In this document: positions 8,886-16,844 of the stretch, piece after piece
How positions within the stretch are numbered: position 1 is the first letter of the stretch
Layout: the number at the start of each line of letters is the position of its first letter
Assembly: GCF_032391395.1 (NCBI RefSeq)
Contig: NZ_CP135916.1
Location: 1,736,001 to 1,800,000 of the forward strand
DNA from: Sphingomonas sp. Y38-1Y
GTDB taxonomy: Bacteria; Pseudomonadota; Alphaproteobacteria; Sphingomonadales; Sphingomonadaceae
Length of the DNA stretch: 64,000 nucleotides
Reading direction: 5' to 3'
Translations under genes and position numbers: made by a program
The notes under the pieces: model-generated
What the model saw: only the letters and a program-made list of their open reading frames with translations
Told to the model about the DNA's origin: nothing
Database searches by the model: none

Positions 8886-11489
8886 CTAGCGCGCAGGTTC
8901 GCCGGCCAATGTCTTGAGTTTGTAGAGCGCCTCCAATGCCTCGCGCGGTGACAGCGCGTCGACGTCGATGGCGGCGAGCGCTTCGCGTAACGCATCGACC
9001 GCCTGCGCCTCCTGCTCCGCCGCGGCGGCGAAAAGCGGCAGGTCGTCCAGGCCGGCGGCGAGCCCGCCGGTCTTCTGGCGCCCGGCCTCCAGCTTCGCCA
9101 GCACCGCCTTTGCCCGCGCGATCGTCGCCGGCGGAAGGCCCGCAAGCCGGGCGACGGCAAGGCCATAGCTGCGGTCGGCAGGGCCGGGAGCGAGTTCGTG
9201 CAGGAGGACGAGATCGCCCTTCCATTCGCGCGCGCGGACATGGTGGAGGCGAAGCGCATGGCAGCGCTCGGCCAGCCGGGTCAGCTCGTGATAGTGGGTC
9301 GCGAACAGACAGCGGCAGCGATTGACCTCATGGATCGCTTCCACCACCGCCCAGGCGATGGCGAGCCCGTCATAGGTCGAGGTGCCGCGGCCGACCTCGT
9401 CCAGGATGACGAAGCTGTTCGGCCCCGCCTGCGCCAGGATCGCGGCAGTTTCGACCATCTCGACCATGAACGTCGATCGACCGCGCGCCAGGTTGTCGCT
9501 CGCGCCGACGCGGCTGAACAGGCGATCGACCAGGCCAATGCGCGCGCGCGTGGCGGGCACATAGCTTCCCGCCTGCGCGAGCACCGCGATCAGCGCGTTC
9601 TGGCGCAGGAAGGTCGACTTGCCGCCCATGTTCGGTCCGGTGACGAGCCACAGGCGCGAATCCTCGCCCAGCGCGCAGTCGTTGGCGACGAAGCGCTCGC
9701 CTGTTCGGGCCAGCGCCGCCTCGACCACCGGGTGTCGCCCGCCCTCTATCTCGAAGCATGGCTGTTCGGTCAATTGCGGGCGAGCCCAGCCGCCCTCCGC
9801 CGCGCGCTCGGCAAGCCCAGCGGCGACGTCGATGCGCGCGAGCGCATCGGCGGTGCGGGCGATCGGCTCACGGCAGGCGAGCGCTTCCTCGACCAAGGAT
9901 TCGAGGTGCGCGGCTTCGGCGGCGAGCGCGTGGCTGCCCGCCTGCGTCACCTTGAGCGCGGCCTCGTGCAGGTCGGGCGCGTTGAAGCGGACGACGCCCG
10001 CCAGCGTCTGGCGATGGGTGAAGCCGCTGCCGTCCGCCATCAGCTTGTCGGCGGCGCGAGCGGGCACCTCGACATGATAGCCGAGCACGCCATTGTGCCG
10101 GATCTTCAGTGCTGCGATGCCGGTGCGCGTGCGATACTCGGCCTCGAGCGCGGCGATCGCGCGTCGTCCGCCGGCACCCGCCGCGCGAAGATCATCGAGC
10201 GCGGCGTCGAAGCCCTCTGCGATGTAGCCCCCTTGCGCGGTCTCGATCGGCGGTGCGGGAACGAGCGCGCGCTGGAGCAGGTCGATCAGCGCGCCGTGTC
10301 CCTGAAGGCGAGGGGCGAGGTCTGCGAGCAGCGGCGGCGGCGCGGCAATCTGCGCCAGGCTCTCGCCGAGCTGCCACGCGGCGTCGAGCCCATCGCGAAG
10401 CTGGCCGAGGTCGCGCGGACTGCCGCGACCGGCAACGAGGCGGCCGAGCGCGCGGCCGATGTCGGGCAGCGCGCGCAACTTGGCGCGGACGCGTTCGCGA
10501 AGCGCGCTCTCGTCATGAAAGCGTTGGACGAGGTCGAGCCGCGCACCGATCGCGGCTGCGTCCATCAGTGGCGCCGAAAGATCGGCAGCGAGCAGGCGCG
10601 CGCCGGCCCCGGTGACGGTGCGATCGACGGCGTCGAGCAGGCTGCCCGCGCGGGTACCGCCCTGCGTGCAGGTAAGCTCCAGGCTCTCTCGCGTAGCCGC
10701 GTCGATCGCCATCGTGGCGCCGCCGGCATGGAGCACGGGCGGGCGCAGGAAGGGGAGGGCACCCTTGGCGGTATGCTCCAGATAGGCGATCAGGCCGCCC
10801 GCCGCGGCTAGCCCGGCACGGCTGAACTGGCCGAATCCATCGAGCGTCGCGACGCCGTAGAGCGCCTTCAGCCGCGCCTCGCCACGCGCGCTGTCGAAGT
10901 CCGCGCGAGGGCGATAGGTGGTGGCCTCGATCGCCGCGCCCTCGACCGCAACGATTTCGGCCGGCGAGAGGCGGGCGAGGGTGGCGCCTAAAGAGGCCGC
11001 GTCGGTCTCGAACAGCTCGAACCGGCCGGTCGACACGTCCGCGGCGGCAACGGTGACGCCGCCCGCCGCTTCGCCGACCGCGACGCACCAGTTGGCGGCC
11101 CGCGCGTCGAGCAGTGCCTCTTCGGTCAGCGTGCCCGCGGTGACCAGCCGGACGATGGCGCGTGAGACCAGCGCCTTCGACCCGCCGCGCTTCTTGGCCT
11201 CCTCCGGCGTCTCGACCTGTTCGGCGATGGCGACGCGGTGTCCGGCCTTGATGAGCCGCTGGAGATAGGCGGTCGCCGCGTGGATCGGCACGCCGCACAT
11301 CGGAATGCGCTCACCCTCGTGCTCGCCGCGCCCGGTCAGCGCGATGTCGAGCACGGCGGACGCGACGCGCGCATCGTCGAAGAACAGCTCGAAGAAGTCG
11401 CCCATGCGATAGAAGAGCAGGCAGTCGCCCGCCTCTTCCTTGAGCGTCAAATACTGCGCCATCATGGGGGTGGGGGCATTATTACTCAT
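8886..11489 (-). CDS. mutS: DNA mismatch repair ATPase MutS
   Basis: This 867-residue protein recognises base mismatches and starts repair with MutL. The N-terminal GDFFELFFDD contains the Phe-x-Glu that wedges into the mismatch. Further on are TGRGEHEGERIPMCGVP, and the ATPase domain with Walker A GPNMGGKST, FVILDEVGRGTSTYDG (Walker B and D-loop) and FATHYHELT. Full family length is present. Its start codon lies 8 bp inside the 3' end of a ParE-like toxin gene on the same strand, so mutS may be co-transcribed and translationally coupled with it. I see no better start further downstream. Confidence 0.96.
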   Translation of the reverse strand: MSNNAPTPMMAQYLTLKEEAGDCLLFYRMGDFFELFFDDARVASAVLDIALTGRGEHEGERIPMCGVPIHAATAYLQRLIKAGHRVAIAEQVETPEEAKKRGGSKALVSRAIVRLVTAGTLTEEALLDARAANWCVAVGEAAGGVTVAAADVSTGRFELFETDAASLGATLARLSPAEIVAVEGAAIEATTYRPRADFDSARGEARLKALYGVATLDGFGQFSRAGLAAAGGLIAYLEHTAKGALPFLRPPVLHAGGATMAIDAATRESLELTCTQGGTRAGSLLDAVDRTVTGAGARLLAADLSAPLMDAAAIGARLDLVQRFHDESALRERVRAKLRALPDIGRALGRLVAGRGSPRDLGQLRDGLDAAWQLGESLAQIAAPPPLLADLAPRLQGHGALIDLLQRALVPAPPIETAQGGYIAEGFDAALDDLRAAGAGGRRAIAALEAEYRTRTGIAALKIRHNGVLGYHVEVPARAADKLMADGSGFTHRQTLAGVVRFNAPDLHEAALKVTQAGSHALAAEAAHLESLVEEALACREPIARTADALARIDVAAGLAERAAEGGWARPQLTEQPCFEIEGGRHPVVEAALARTGERFVANDCALGEDSRLWLVTGPNMGGKSTFLRQNALIAVLAQAGSYVPATRARIGLVDRLFSRVGASDNLARGRSTFMVEMVETAAILAQAGPNSFVILDEVGRGTSTYDGLAIAWAVVEAIHEVNRCRCLFATHYHELTRLAERCHALRLHHVRAREWKGDLVLLHELAPGPADRSYGLAVARLAGLPPATIARAKAVLAKLEAGRQKTGGLAAGLDDLPLFAAAAEQEAQAVDALREALAAIDVDALSPREALEALYKLKTLAGEPAR

Positions 11490-11757
11490 CGGGGCGGCGG
11501 GCGCCGTGACGAACTCGCAGGATCAGAACCTCGTCTCCCAGAACCAGATATCGAATGATGTACGGGCGCAAAGTGACCAACTCCCTGGCACCATTGCTGG
11601 CCGGACGACCACGATTTGGAAACTCGGATAGGCTCTCTCCGAGCGCGTAAAGGCTTGCGGCCAGCCGTTCGGCCGCGGTGGGATCGAAAACGCGGACATA
11701 GGCAGCGATCTGGTCGATTTCGACGATCGCCGGCCTCAACCAGACGACTTTAGCCAT
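11482..11757 (-). CDS. ParE/RelE family toxin
   Basis: This 91-residue protein has the ParE-RelE fold signature: WLRPAIVEIDQIAAYV in the first helix, then FPNRGRPASNGARELV, and a C-terminal strand block RYLVLGDEVLILRVRHGARRP. ParE toxins poison gyrase and RelE toxins cleave mRNA; the sequence alone does not settle which applies. I chose the ATG at 11757 (MAKVVW), which overlaps the antitoxin gene by 22 bp, because the toxin fold starts there. The stop codon lies inside the mutS start region (8-bp overlap). Confidence 0.85.
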   Translation of the reverse strand: MAKVVWLRPAIVEIDQIAAYVRVFDPTAAERLAASLYALGESLSEFPNRGRPASNGARELVTLRPYIIRYLVLGDEVLILRVRHGARRPDE

Positions 11758-11921
11758 TCGTCGAAGGGCTTGAAGTCGGGATCGCCCCAGGTTCGCAGCC
11801 ACTGCTTGACGACCGAATGGGGGTAAGAGCGGCCAGCGCGATAGTCGGCCATCGCACGCGCATCGGCCTCAGCGTCGGCTTCTTCGTCGCGAGTCTCAAA
11901 GATGCCGGGCTCATGCTCCAT
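11736..11921 (-). CDS. Antitoxin partner of ParE-like toxin
   Basis: This 61-residue acidic protein lies immediately upstream of, and overlaps, the toxin gene. The first half is Glu/Asp-rich. The second half reads MADYRAGRSYPHSVVKQWL followed by a short tail, a pattern seen in small antitoxins paired with ParE in alphaproteobacteria. No clear DNA-binding motif is visible. The pairing is inferred mainly from gene order, size and overlap. An in-frame alternative start does not change the core. Confidence 0.75.
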   Translation of the reverse strand: MEHEPGIFETRDEEADAEADARAMADYRAGRSYPHSVVKQWLRTWGDPDFKPFDEWLKSSG

Positions 11922-12029
11922 CCCCCGAACATAGCCGGCACGCCCATGCTTGCCTAGGCTTGCCCTTCGCGGCCTGAGCGGCCAAGAGCCCTAGCGTCAC
12001 CCGCCCCTTCGCCAAGGACGCTGCGCAGC

Positions 12030-14288
12030 ATGACCGACGAACCCGCCGACCAGTTCACCGAGCGCGAGGCGCTGCGTTTCCATGCCGAGGGCCGGCCGGG
12101 CAAGATCGAGATCGTCGCATCCAAGCCGCTGACGACGCAGCGCGACCTGGCGCTTGCCTATTCGCCCGGCGTCGCGGTGCCGGTGAAGGCGATCGCGGAG
12201 GATCCGGCGACTGCTTATGACTACACCGCCAAGGGCAATCTCGTGGCCGTCATCTCGAACGGCACCGCGATCCTGGGTCTCGGCAATCTGGGCGCGCTCG
12301 CCTCGAAGCCGGTGATGGAGGGTAAGGCGGTGCTGTTCAAGCGCTTCGCCGATGTCGATTCCATCGATATCGAGCTCAAGACCGAGGACGTCGCGCGCAT
12401 CATCGACGCGGTCGAGCTGATGGAGCCGAGCTTCGGCGGCATCAACCTTGAGGACATCAAGGCGCCCGAATGCTTCATCATCGAGCAGACGCTGCGCGAG
12501 CGGATGAACATCCCGGTCTTCCATGACGACCAGCACGGCACCGCGATCATCACCGCGGCGGGGCTCATCAACGCCTGCCTGCTGACCGGCCGCCGGCTGG
12601 GCGACATAAAGGTCGTGGTCAACGGCGCGGGCGCCGCGGCGATCGCGTGTACCGAGCTCATCAAGGCGATGGGCGTGCGCCACGACAACGTCATCATGTG
12701 CGACCGCACGGGTGTCATCTATCAGGGCCGCGACGGCGTGAACCAGTGGCAGTCGGCGCATGCCGCCGCCACGGACCGCCGCACCCTGGTCGAGGCGCTG
12801 CACGGCGCCGACGTGTTCCTGGGCCTGTCGGCAGCGGGCGCGCTGAAGCCCGAGATGGTCAAGGACATGGCGCCCGCGCCGATCATCTTCGCGATGGCCA
12901 ATCCCGAGCCCGAGATCCGGCCCGAGCTCGCCAAAGCCGCCCGGCCCGACGCGATCATCGCCACCGGCCGCTCGGACTATCCGAACCAGGTCAACAACGT
13001 CATCGGCTTCCCCTTCATCTTCCGCGGCGCGCTCGACGTGCGCGCGACGGGGATCAACGACGAGATGAAGATCGCCGCCGCAAACGCGATCGCCGAACTG
13101 GCGCGCGACCGCGTGCCCGACGAGGTGGCGACGGCTTACGGCGTGCAGCACGTCTTCGGCCCCGAATATATCATTCCGGCGCCCTTCGACCCGCGGCTGA
13201 TGGAGGTCGTCTCGGCCGCTGTTGCCAAGGCAGCGATGGATTCGGGCGTGGCGACGCGGCCGATCCTCGACATGTCGGCGTATCGCGAAAGCCTGCGCGC
13301 GCGGCTCAACCCGACGACGGCGGTGCTCAGCCTTGCGTACGAGGGCGCGCGCGCGCGGCCGAAGCGCGTCATCTTCGCCGAGGGTGAGGAGGAAGTGGTG
13401 CTTCGCGCCGCGATCGCCTTCCGCGACGGCGGCTACGGCACGCCGGTGCTGGTCGGCCGCGACGACGTACACGACCGCCTGAAAGCGCTGGGCGTCAGCG
13501 ATCCGGAAGGATTCGAGGTCCACAACAGCCGCGTCTCGCCGCTCGTCCCGGCGATGGTCGACTTCCTCTACGCTCGGCTCCAGCGGCGCGGCTTCCTTCG
13601 CCGCGAATGCGAGCGGATGGTCAACCAGGACCGCAACATCTTCGGCGCGCTCCTGCTCCAGCTGGGCGAGGGCGACGCGATGATCACCGGCGTGACGCGC
13701 GCCTATGCCCAGTCGATGCGCGAGATCAAGCGCGTGATCGACCCGGCGCCGGGCCGCACGCCGTTCGGCATCCACGTGCTCGTCGGCCAGACCCACACCG
13801 TCTTCATCGCCGACACCACGGTCAACGAGCGGCCGACCGGCGAGGAACTGGCCGACATCGCCGAGGCGACGGCACAGGTCGCGCGTCGCATGGGCCACGA
13901 GCCGCGCGTCGCGTTCCTCAGCTATTCGACCTTCGGCAATCCCGAGGGCAAGTGGCTCGACAATCTGCGCGAGGCTGTGACGGTGCTCGATCGCCGCCAG
14001 CCCGGCTTCGAATATGAGGGCGAGATGGCGCCCGACGTCGCGCTCAATGCCAAGCAGCTCGCCAACTATCCGTTCGCGCGGCTTTCGGGTCCGGCGAACG
14101 TGCTCATCATGCCGGGGCTTCAGTCGGCCAACATCTCGGCCAAGCTGCTTCGTGAGCTGGGCGGTGACCAGATGATCGGCCCGATGCTGATCGGCATGGA
14201 GAAGAACGTGCAGATCGCGCCGATGACGGCGACGGCGAGCGACCTCGTCACGCTGGCGGTGCTGGCGGCTGGAGGCATGGCGCGCTGA
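12030..14288 (+). CDS. maeB: NADP-dependent malic enzyme with phosphotransacetylase-like domain
   Basis: This 752-residue enzyme decarboxylates malate to pyruvate, making NADPH. The N-terminal catalytic part (about 1-420) has YSPGVAVPVKAIAEDP, FHDDQHGTAIITAAGLINA and the NAD(P)-binding VVNGAGAAAIACTEL. The C-terminal part (about 430-752) resembles phosphotransacetylase (LLLQLGEGDAMITGVTRAY) and is regulatory in known MaeB proteins. This two-domain form is normal for the family. It is transcribed divergently from the toxin-antitoxin/mutS unit and lies 5 bp before the cyclophilin gene. Confidence 0.95.
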   Translation: MTDEPADQFTEREALRFHAEGRPGKIEIVASKPLTTQRDLALAYSPGVAVPVKAIAEDPATAYDYTAKGNLVAVISNGTAILGLGNLGALASKPVMEGKAVLFKRFADVDSIDIELKTEDVARIIDAVELMEPSFGGINLEDIKAPECFIIEQTLRERMNIPVFHDDQHGTAIITAAGLINACLLTGRRLGDIKVVVNGAGAAAIACTELIKAMGVRHDNVIMCDRTGVIYQGRDGVNQWQSAHAAATDRRTLVEALHGADVFLGLSAAGALKPEMVKDMAPAPIIFAMANPEPEIRPELAKAARPDAIIATGRSDYPNQVNNVIGFPFIFRGALDVRATGINDEMKIAAANAIAELARDRVPDEVATAYGVQHVFGPEYIIPAPFDPRLMEVVSAAVAKAAMDSGVATRPILDMSAYRESLRARLNPTTAVLSLAYEGARARPKRVIFAEGEEEVVLRAAIAFRDGGYGTPVLVGRDDVHDRLKALGVSDPEGFEVHNSRVSPLVPAMVDFLYARLQRRGFLRRECERMVNQDRNIFGALLLQLGEGDAMITGVTRAYAQSMREIKRVIDPAPGRTPFGIHVLVGQTHTVFIADTTVNERPTGEELADIAEATAQVARRMGHEPRVAFLSYSTFGNPEGKWLDNLREAVTVLDRRQPGFEYEGEMAPDVALNAKQLANYPFARLSGPANVLIMPGLQSANISAKLLRELGGDQMIGPMLIGMEKNVQIAPMTATASDLVTLAVLAAGGMAR

Positions 14289-14293
14289 GCGCG

Positions 14294-14944
14294 ATGCTGA
14301 CGCGGCGGGGATTGATCGGGGGCGGGGCGGCCCTCGCGCTTGCCCCGCGCGTCGCGGCGGCGCGGGAGCCGGCGGTCGTTCGCGTGCGGATCGTCACGCC
14401 GGTGGGCGCGATCATCGTCGCGCTCGACGCGCGGCGCGCGCCCGCGACGACGGCGAACTTCCTCGCCTATGTCGACGACGAACGGTTCGACGGCACGCGC
14501 TTCTATCGCGCTGCCCGGTCGAAGGCGAAGCCGGGCACCGGCTTCATCCAGGGCGGCATCCAGACCGATGCGCGGCGGATCCTGCCGCCCTTTCCGCTGG
14601 AAACCACCGACAAGACCGGCATCCGCCATGTCGACGGTGCAATCTCGATGGCGCGGGGGGCCAGCCCCAAGGCGGCGGGCGGCAATTTCGTGCTGTGCGT
14701 CGGCGCCTCACCGCAGATGGACGCGCGGCCCGGTTATTTGGGCTATGCCGCGTTCGGCAAGGTCGTCGCCGGCATGGCGGTCGCCAAGCGCATCCTGGCG
14801 GTGCCGACCGGCGGTGGCTTCGACGCGATGAAGGGGCAGATGATCCTGCGCCCGATCCCGATCATCCGTGTCGAGCGGATGGACGGCGTGAAGAAGCCGA
14901 CCGGTCGGCCGCGCCCCTGGCTGCTGATCCCGCGGCGCCCCTGA
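14294..14944 (+). CDS. Exported cyclophilin-type peptidyl-prolyl isomerase
   Basis: This 216-residue protein opens with a twin-Arg-like signal (TRRGLIGGGAALALAPRVAAA), so it is probably exported to the periplasm, possibly by Tat. The cyclophilin core follows: NFLAYVDDERFDGTRFYRA, GFIQGGIQTD and the GAISMARG block. The usual GSQFFI segment is altered to GGNFVLCVG, as in several sphingomonad homologues, so catalytic strength is uncertain. It lies 5 bp after maeB, probably in the same transcript, and converges on the methyltransferase gene with a 4-bp gap. Confidence 0.85.
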   Translation: MLTRRGLIGGGAALALAPRVAAAREPAVVRVRIVTPVGAIIVALDARRAPATTANFLAYVDDERFDGTRFYRAARSKAKPGTGFIQGGIQTDARRILPPFPLETTDKTGIRHVDGAISMARGASPKAAGGNFVLCVGASPQMDARPGYLGYAAFGKVVAGMAVAKRILAVPTGGGFDAMKGQMILRPIPIIRVERMDGVKKPTGRPRPWLLIPRRP

Positions 14945-14948
14945 GCGA

Positions 14949-15506
14949 TTACCGCTTCGGCACGCGCCACAGATAGATGCGCCGGCCGCCGATGTCGCGC
15001 TCGGCCTCGGGTGTCCAGTCGCCCATGCGGAAGGCGTGGCTGACGATGCGGGTGCCGGGCTTCAGCGCCATGATCCGCGGCCGCAGCTTCTCGTTGAGCG
15101 AATCGAGCAGGTAGAGCGTGACGACGGTCGCATCCGAGAAATCGGTCGTGAAGATGTCGTCCTGGCGGAACGCGACCTTGCCCTCGACACCCTGCGCCTT
15201 GGCGTTCGCGCGGGCTTCGGCAATGCGCTCGGGATCGATGTCGATGCCCGTCGCCTTCTTAAGCCGGTTGCGCTTCACCGCGGCGATCGGGATGCGGCCA
15301 TCACCCGAACCCAGATCGTAGAGAACATCGCCGTCGCGCACTTCCGCCAGGTCGAGCATCGCCGCGACCACTTCCGGCGGCGTGGGGACGTAGATGACGT
15401 CCGGCGATCGCGCGGGCGCGGCTTGCGGCGCGGGCGAAGGCTTGGTCTGGGCGCTGGCGGGGCCGGCGGCGAGGGTGAGGGCTAGTCCGACGATCAGAGG
15501 CTTCAT
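14949..15506 (-). CDS. SAM-dependent methyltransferase with signal peptide
   Basis: This 185-residue protein starts with a clear Sec-type signal (MKPLIVGLALTLAAGPASAQ) and a short Pro/Ala linker. A class I methyltransferase Rossmann core follows: VLYDLGSGDGRIPIAAV (SAM-binding loop), GIDIDPERIAEA and VTLYLLDSLNEKLRP. The last resembles protein-Lys methyltransferase-like families, where the TLYLL segment replaces NPPY. The target is unknown. Export is odd because SAM is cytoplasmic; the hydrophobic start may instead be a membrane anchor. The start overlaps the amino-acid permease stop (ATGA), so the two are co-translated. Confidence 0.85.
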   Translation of the reverse strand: MKPLIVGLALTLAAGPASAQTKPSPAPQAAPARSPDVIYVPTPPEVVAAMLDLAEVRDGDVLYDLGSGDGRIPIAAVKRNRLKKATGIDIDPERIAEARANAKAQGVEGKVAFRQDDIFTTDFSDATVVTLYLLDSLNEKLRPRIMALKPGTRIVSHAFRMGDWTPEAERDIGGRRIYLWRVPKR

Positions 15507-16840
15507 GGCAGGCTCTCCTCGGGAACGGGCTTCAGGAAGACGAGCAGCAATCCACCGACCGCCAACACGCCGCAACCGGCGAGCGCGCCCCAACCCGTAT
15601 AGGCAAGGCTCGACCAGAGGAGGAACGCGGTGGTGAGGCAAAAGATCGCCGGCGTGACCGGATAAAGCGGCACGCGGAACGGGCGCTCGATCGCCGGATG
15701 GCGGCGGCGCAGGATGAACAGCGACAATCCGGTCAGCAGCAGGAACAGCCAGAACACCGGCGCGGTATAATCGACGACCAGCGCGAAACCGTCGCGGGTG
15801 AATGCACCCGCCACGACCAGGATCAGCGCCACGATCGCCTGGGCGATCAGCGCGTTGCCCGGCGTGTCGCGCCGCTCGTCCCAGCGACCCAGCCAGCCGA
15901 GTGCGGGGAAGGTCCGCCCGATCGCACAGCTCGTCCGCGCGCCGGTGATGGCAGTGGCGTTGGCGGAGGTGAGCGCGGCGATCGCCACGGCGGCGGCGAT
16001 CAGTCCCGCGCCGGTCGAGCCGAACGCGGCGCGCGCGACCTCCGCGGCGACAGCCTCGCTCCTCGCCACGCCGGCAAGCCCCAGCGCGTTGACGAAGGCG
16101 AGGTTGGCGAGGACGTAGAGCGCCGTCACCAGCGCGAGGCCGCCGACGAGGATGATGCCGATGCGCCGCTTGCTGCCGCGCACTTCGGCGGACAGATACG
16201 CCGCCTCGCTCCACCCGCCATAGGTGAGGAGGACATAGACGAGCATCAGGCCGACCGACCCCCTCGCGCTGCTGCCCGACGTTTCCGGCGCGCGATCGAC
16301 CCAGAAGCCGGCGACGATCAGCAGCACCAGCCCGCCGACCTCCGCCAGGGTCAGCCAGCGCTGCGCCGCGGCGCCCTCTCGGATGCCGGCCCAGTTGAGC
16401 GCGCTGATGGTGACCACGGCGAACCCCGCCCACAGGCTGGCGCCATAGCTGCCGAGCGGCAGCAGCATCTGGAGATAGTCGCCGCACACATAGGCGAGAA
16501 GCGCCAGCGAGCCGGTCTGGATCACGGCAAGCCGCGCCCAGCCGTAGAGAAAGGCGACGCGCTCGCCATAGGCTCGGCCGAGGAAGTGATAGTCGCCGCC
16601 GACATGGGGGAAAGTCGCAGCGAGCTCGGCATAGCAGAGCGCACCGATGATCGAGAGCAGCCCGCCCGCGACCCATACGGCGACCAGCGCGAGTTCGCTG
16701 CCCGCCATTCCCGCGACTAGGGCAGGCGTGCGGAAGATGCCCGCGCCGATGACGATGCCGACGATCAGCGCGAGCATGTCGACCAGGCCGAGCGTCTGGC
16801 GCGGACGCCCGAGCGAGGCCTCGCTTTGCGGTGCGCTCAA
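15503..16840 (-). CDS. APC family amino-acid permease
   Basis: This inner-membrane transporter of about 445 residues has some 12 hydrophobic helices. The first contains the APC signature MLALIVGIVIGAGIFRTP, and helix 3 has CYAELAATFPHVGGDYHFLGRAY across two blocks, as in the LAT/YfnA-like group. The substrate is not predictable. I place the start at the TTG at 16840 because it sits just after the KefB-like stop with GAGG 9 bp upstream. An ATG at 16903 would add 21 residues and overlap the upstream gene by 59 bp. The gene lies in a row with the antiporter and methyltransferase genes. Confidence 0.85.
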   Translation of the reverse strand: MSAPQSEASLGRPRQTLGLVDMLALIVGIVIGAGIFRTPALVAGMAGSELALVAVWVAGGLLSIIGALCYAELAATFPHVGGDYHFLGRAYGERVAFLYGWARLAVIQTGSLALLAYVCGDYLQMLLPLGSYGASLWAGFAVVTISALNWAGIREGAAAQRWLTLAEVGGLVLLIVAGFWVDRAPETSGSSARGSVGLMLVYVLLTYGGWSEAAYLSAEVRGSKRRIGIILVGGLALVTALYVLANLAFVNALGLAGVARSEAVAAEVARAAFGSTGAGLIAAAVAIAALTSANATAITGARTSCAIGRTFPALGWLGRWDERRDTPGNALIAQAIVALILVVAGAFTRDGFALVVDYTAPVFWLFLLLTGLSLFILRRRHPAIERPFRVPLYPVTPAIFCLTTAFLLWSSLAYTGWGALAGCGVLAVGGLLLVFLKPVPEESLP

Positions 16841-16844
16841 GGCA

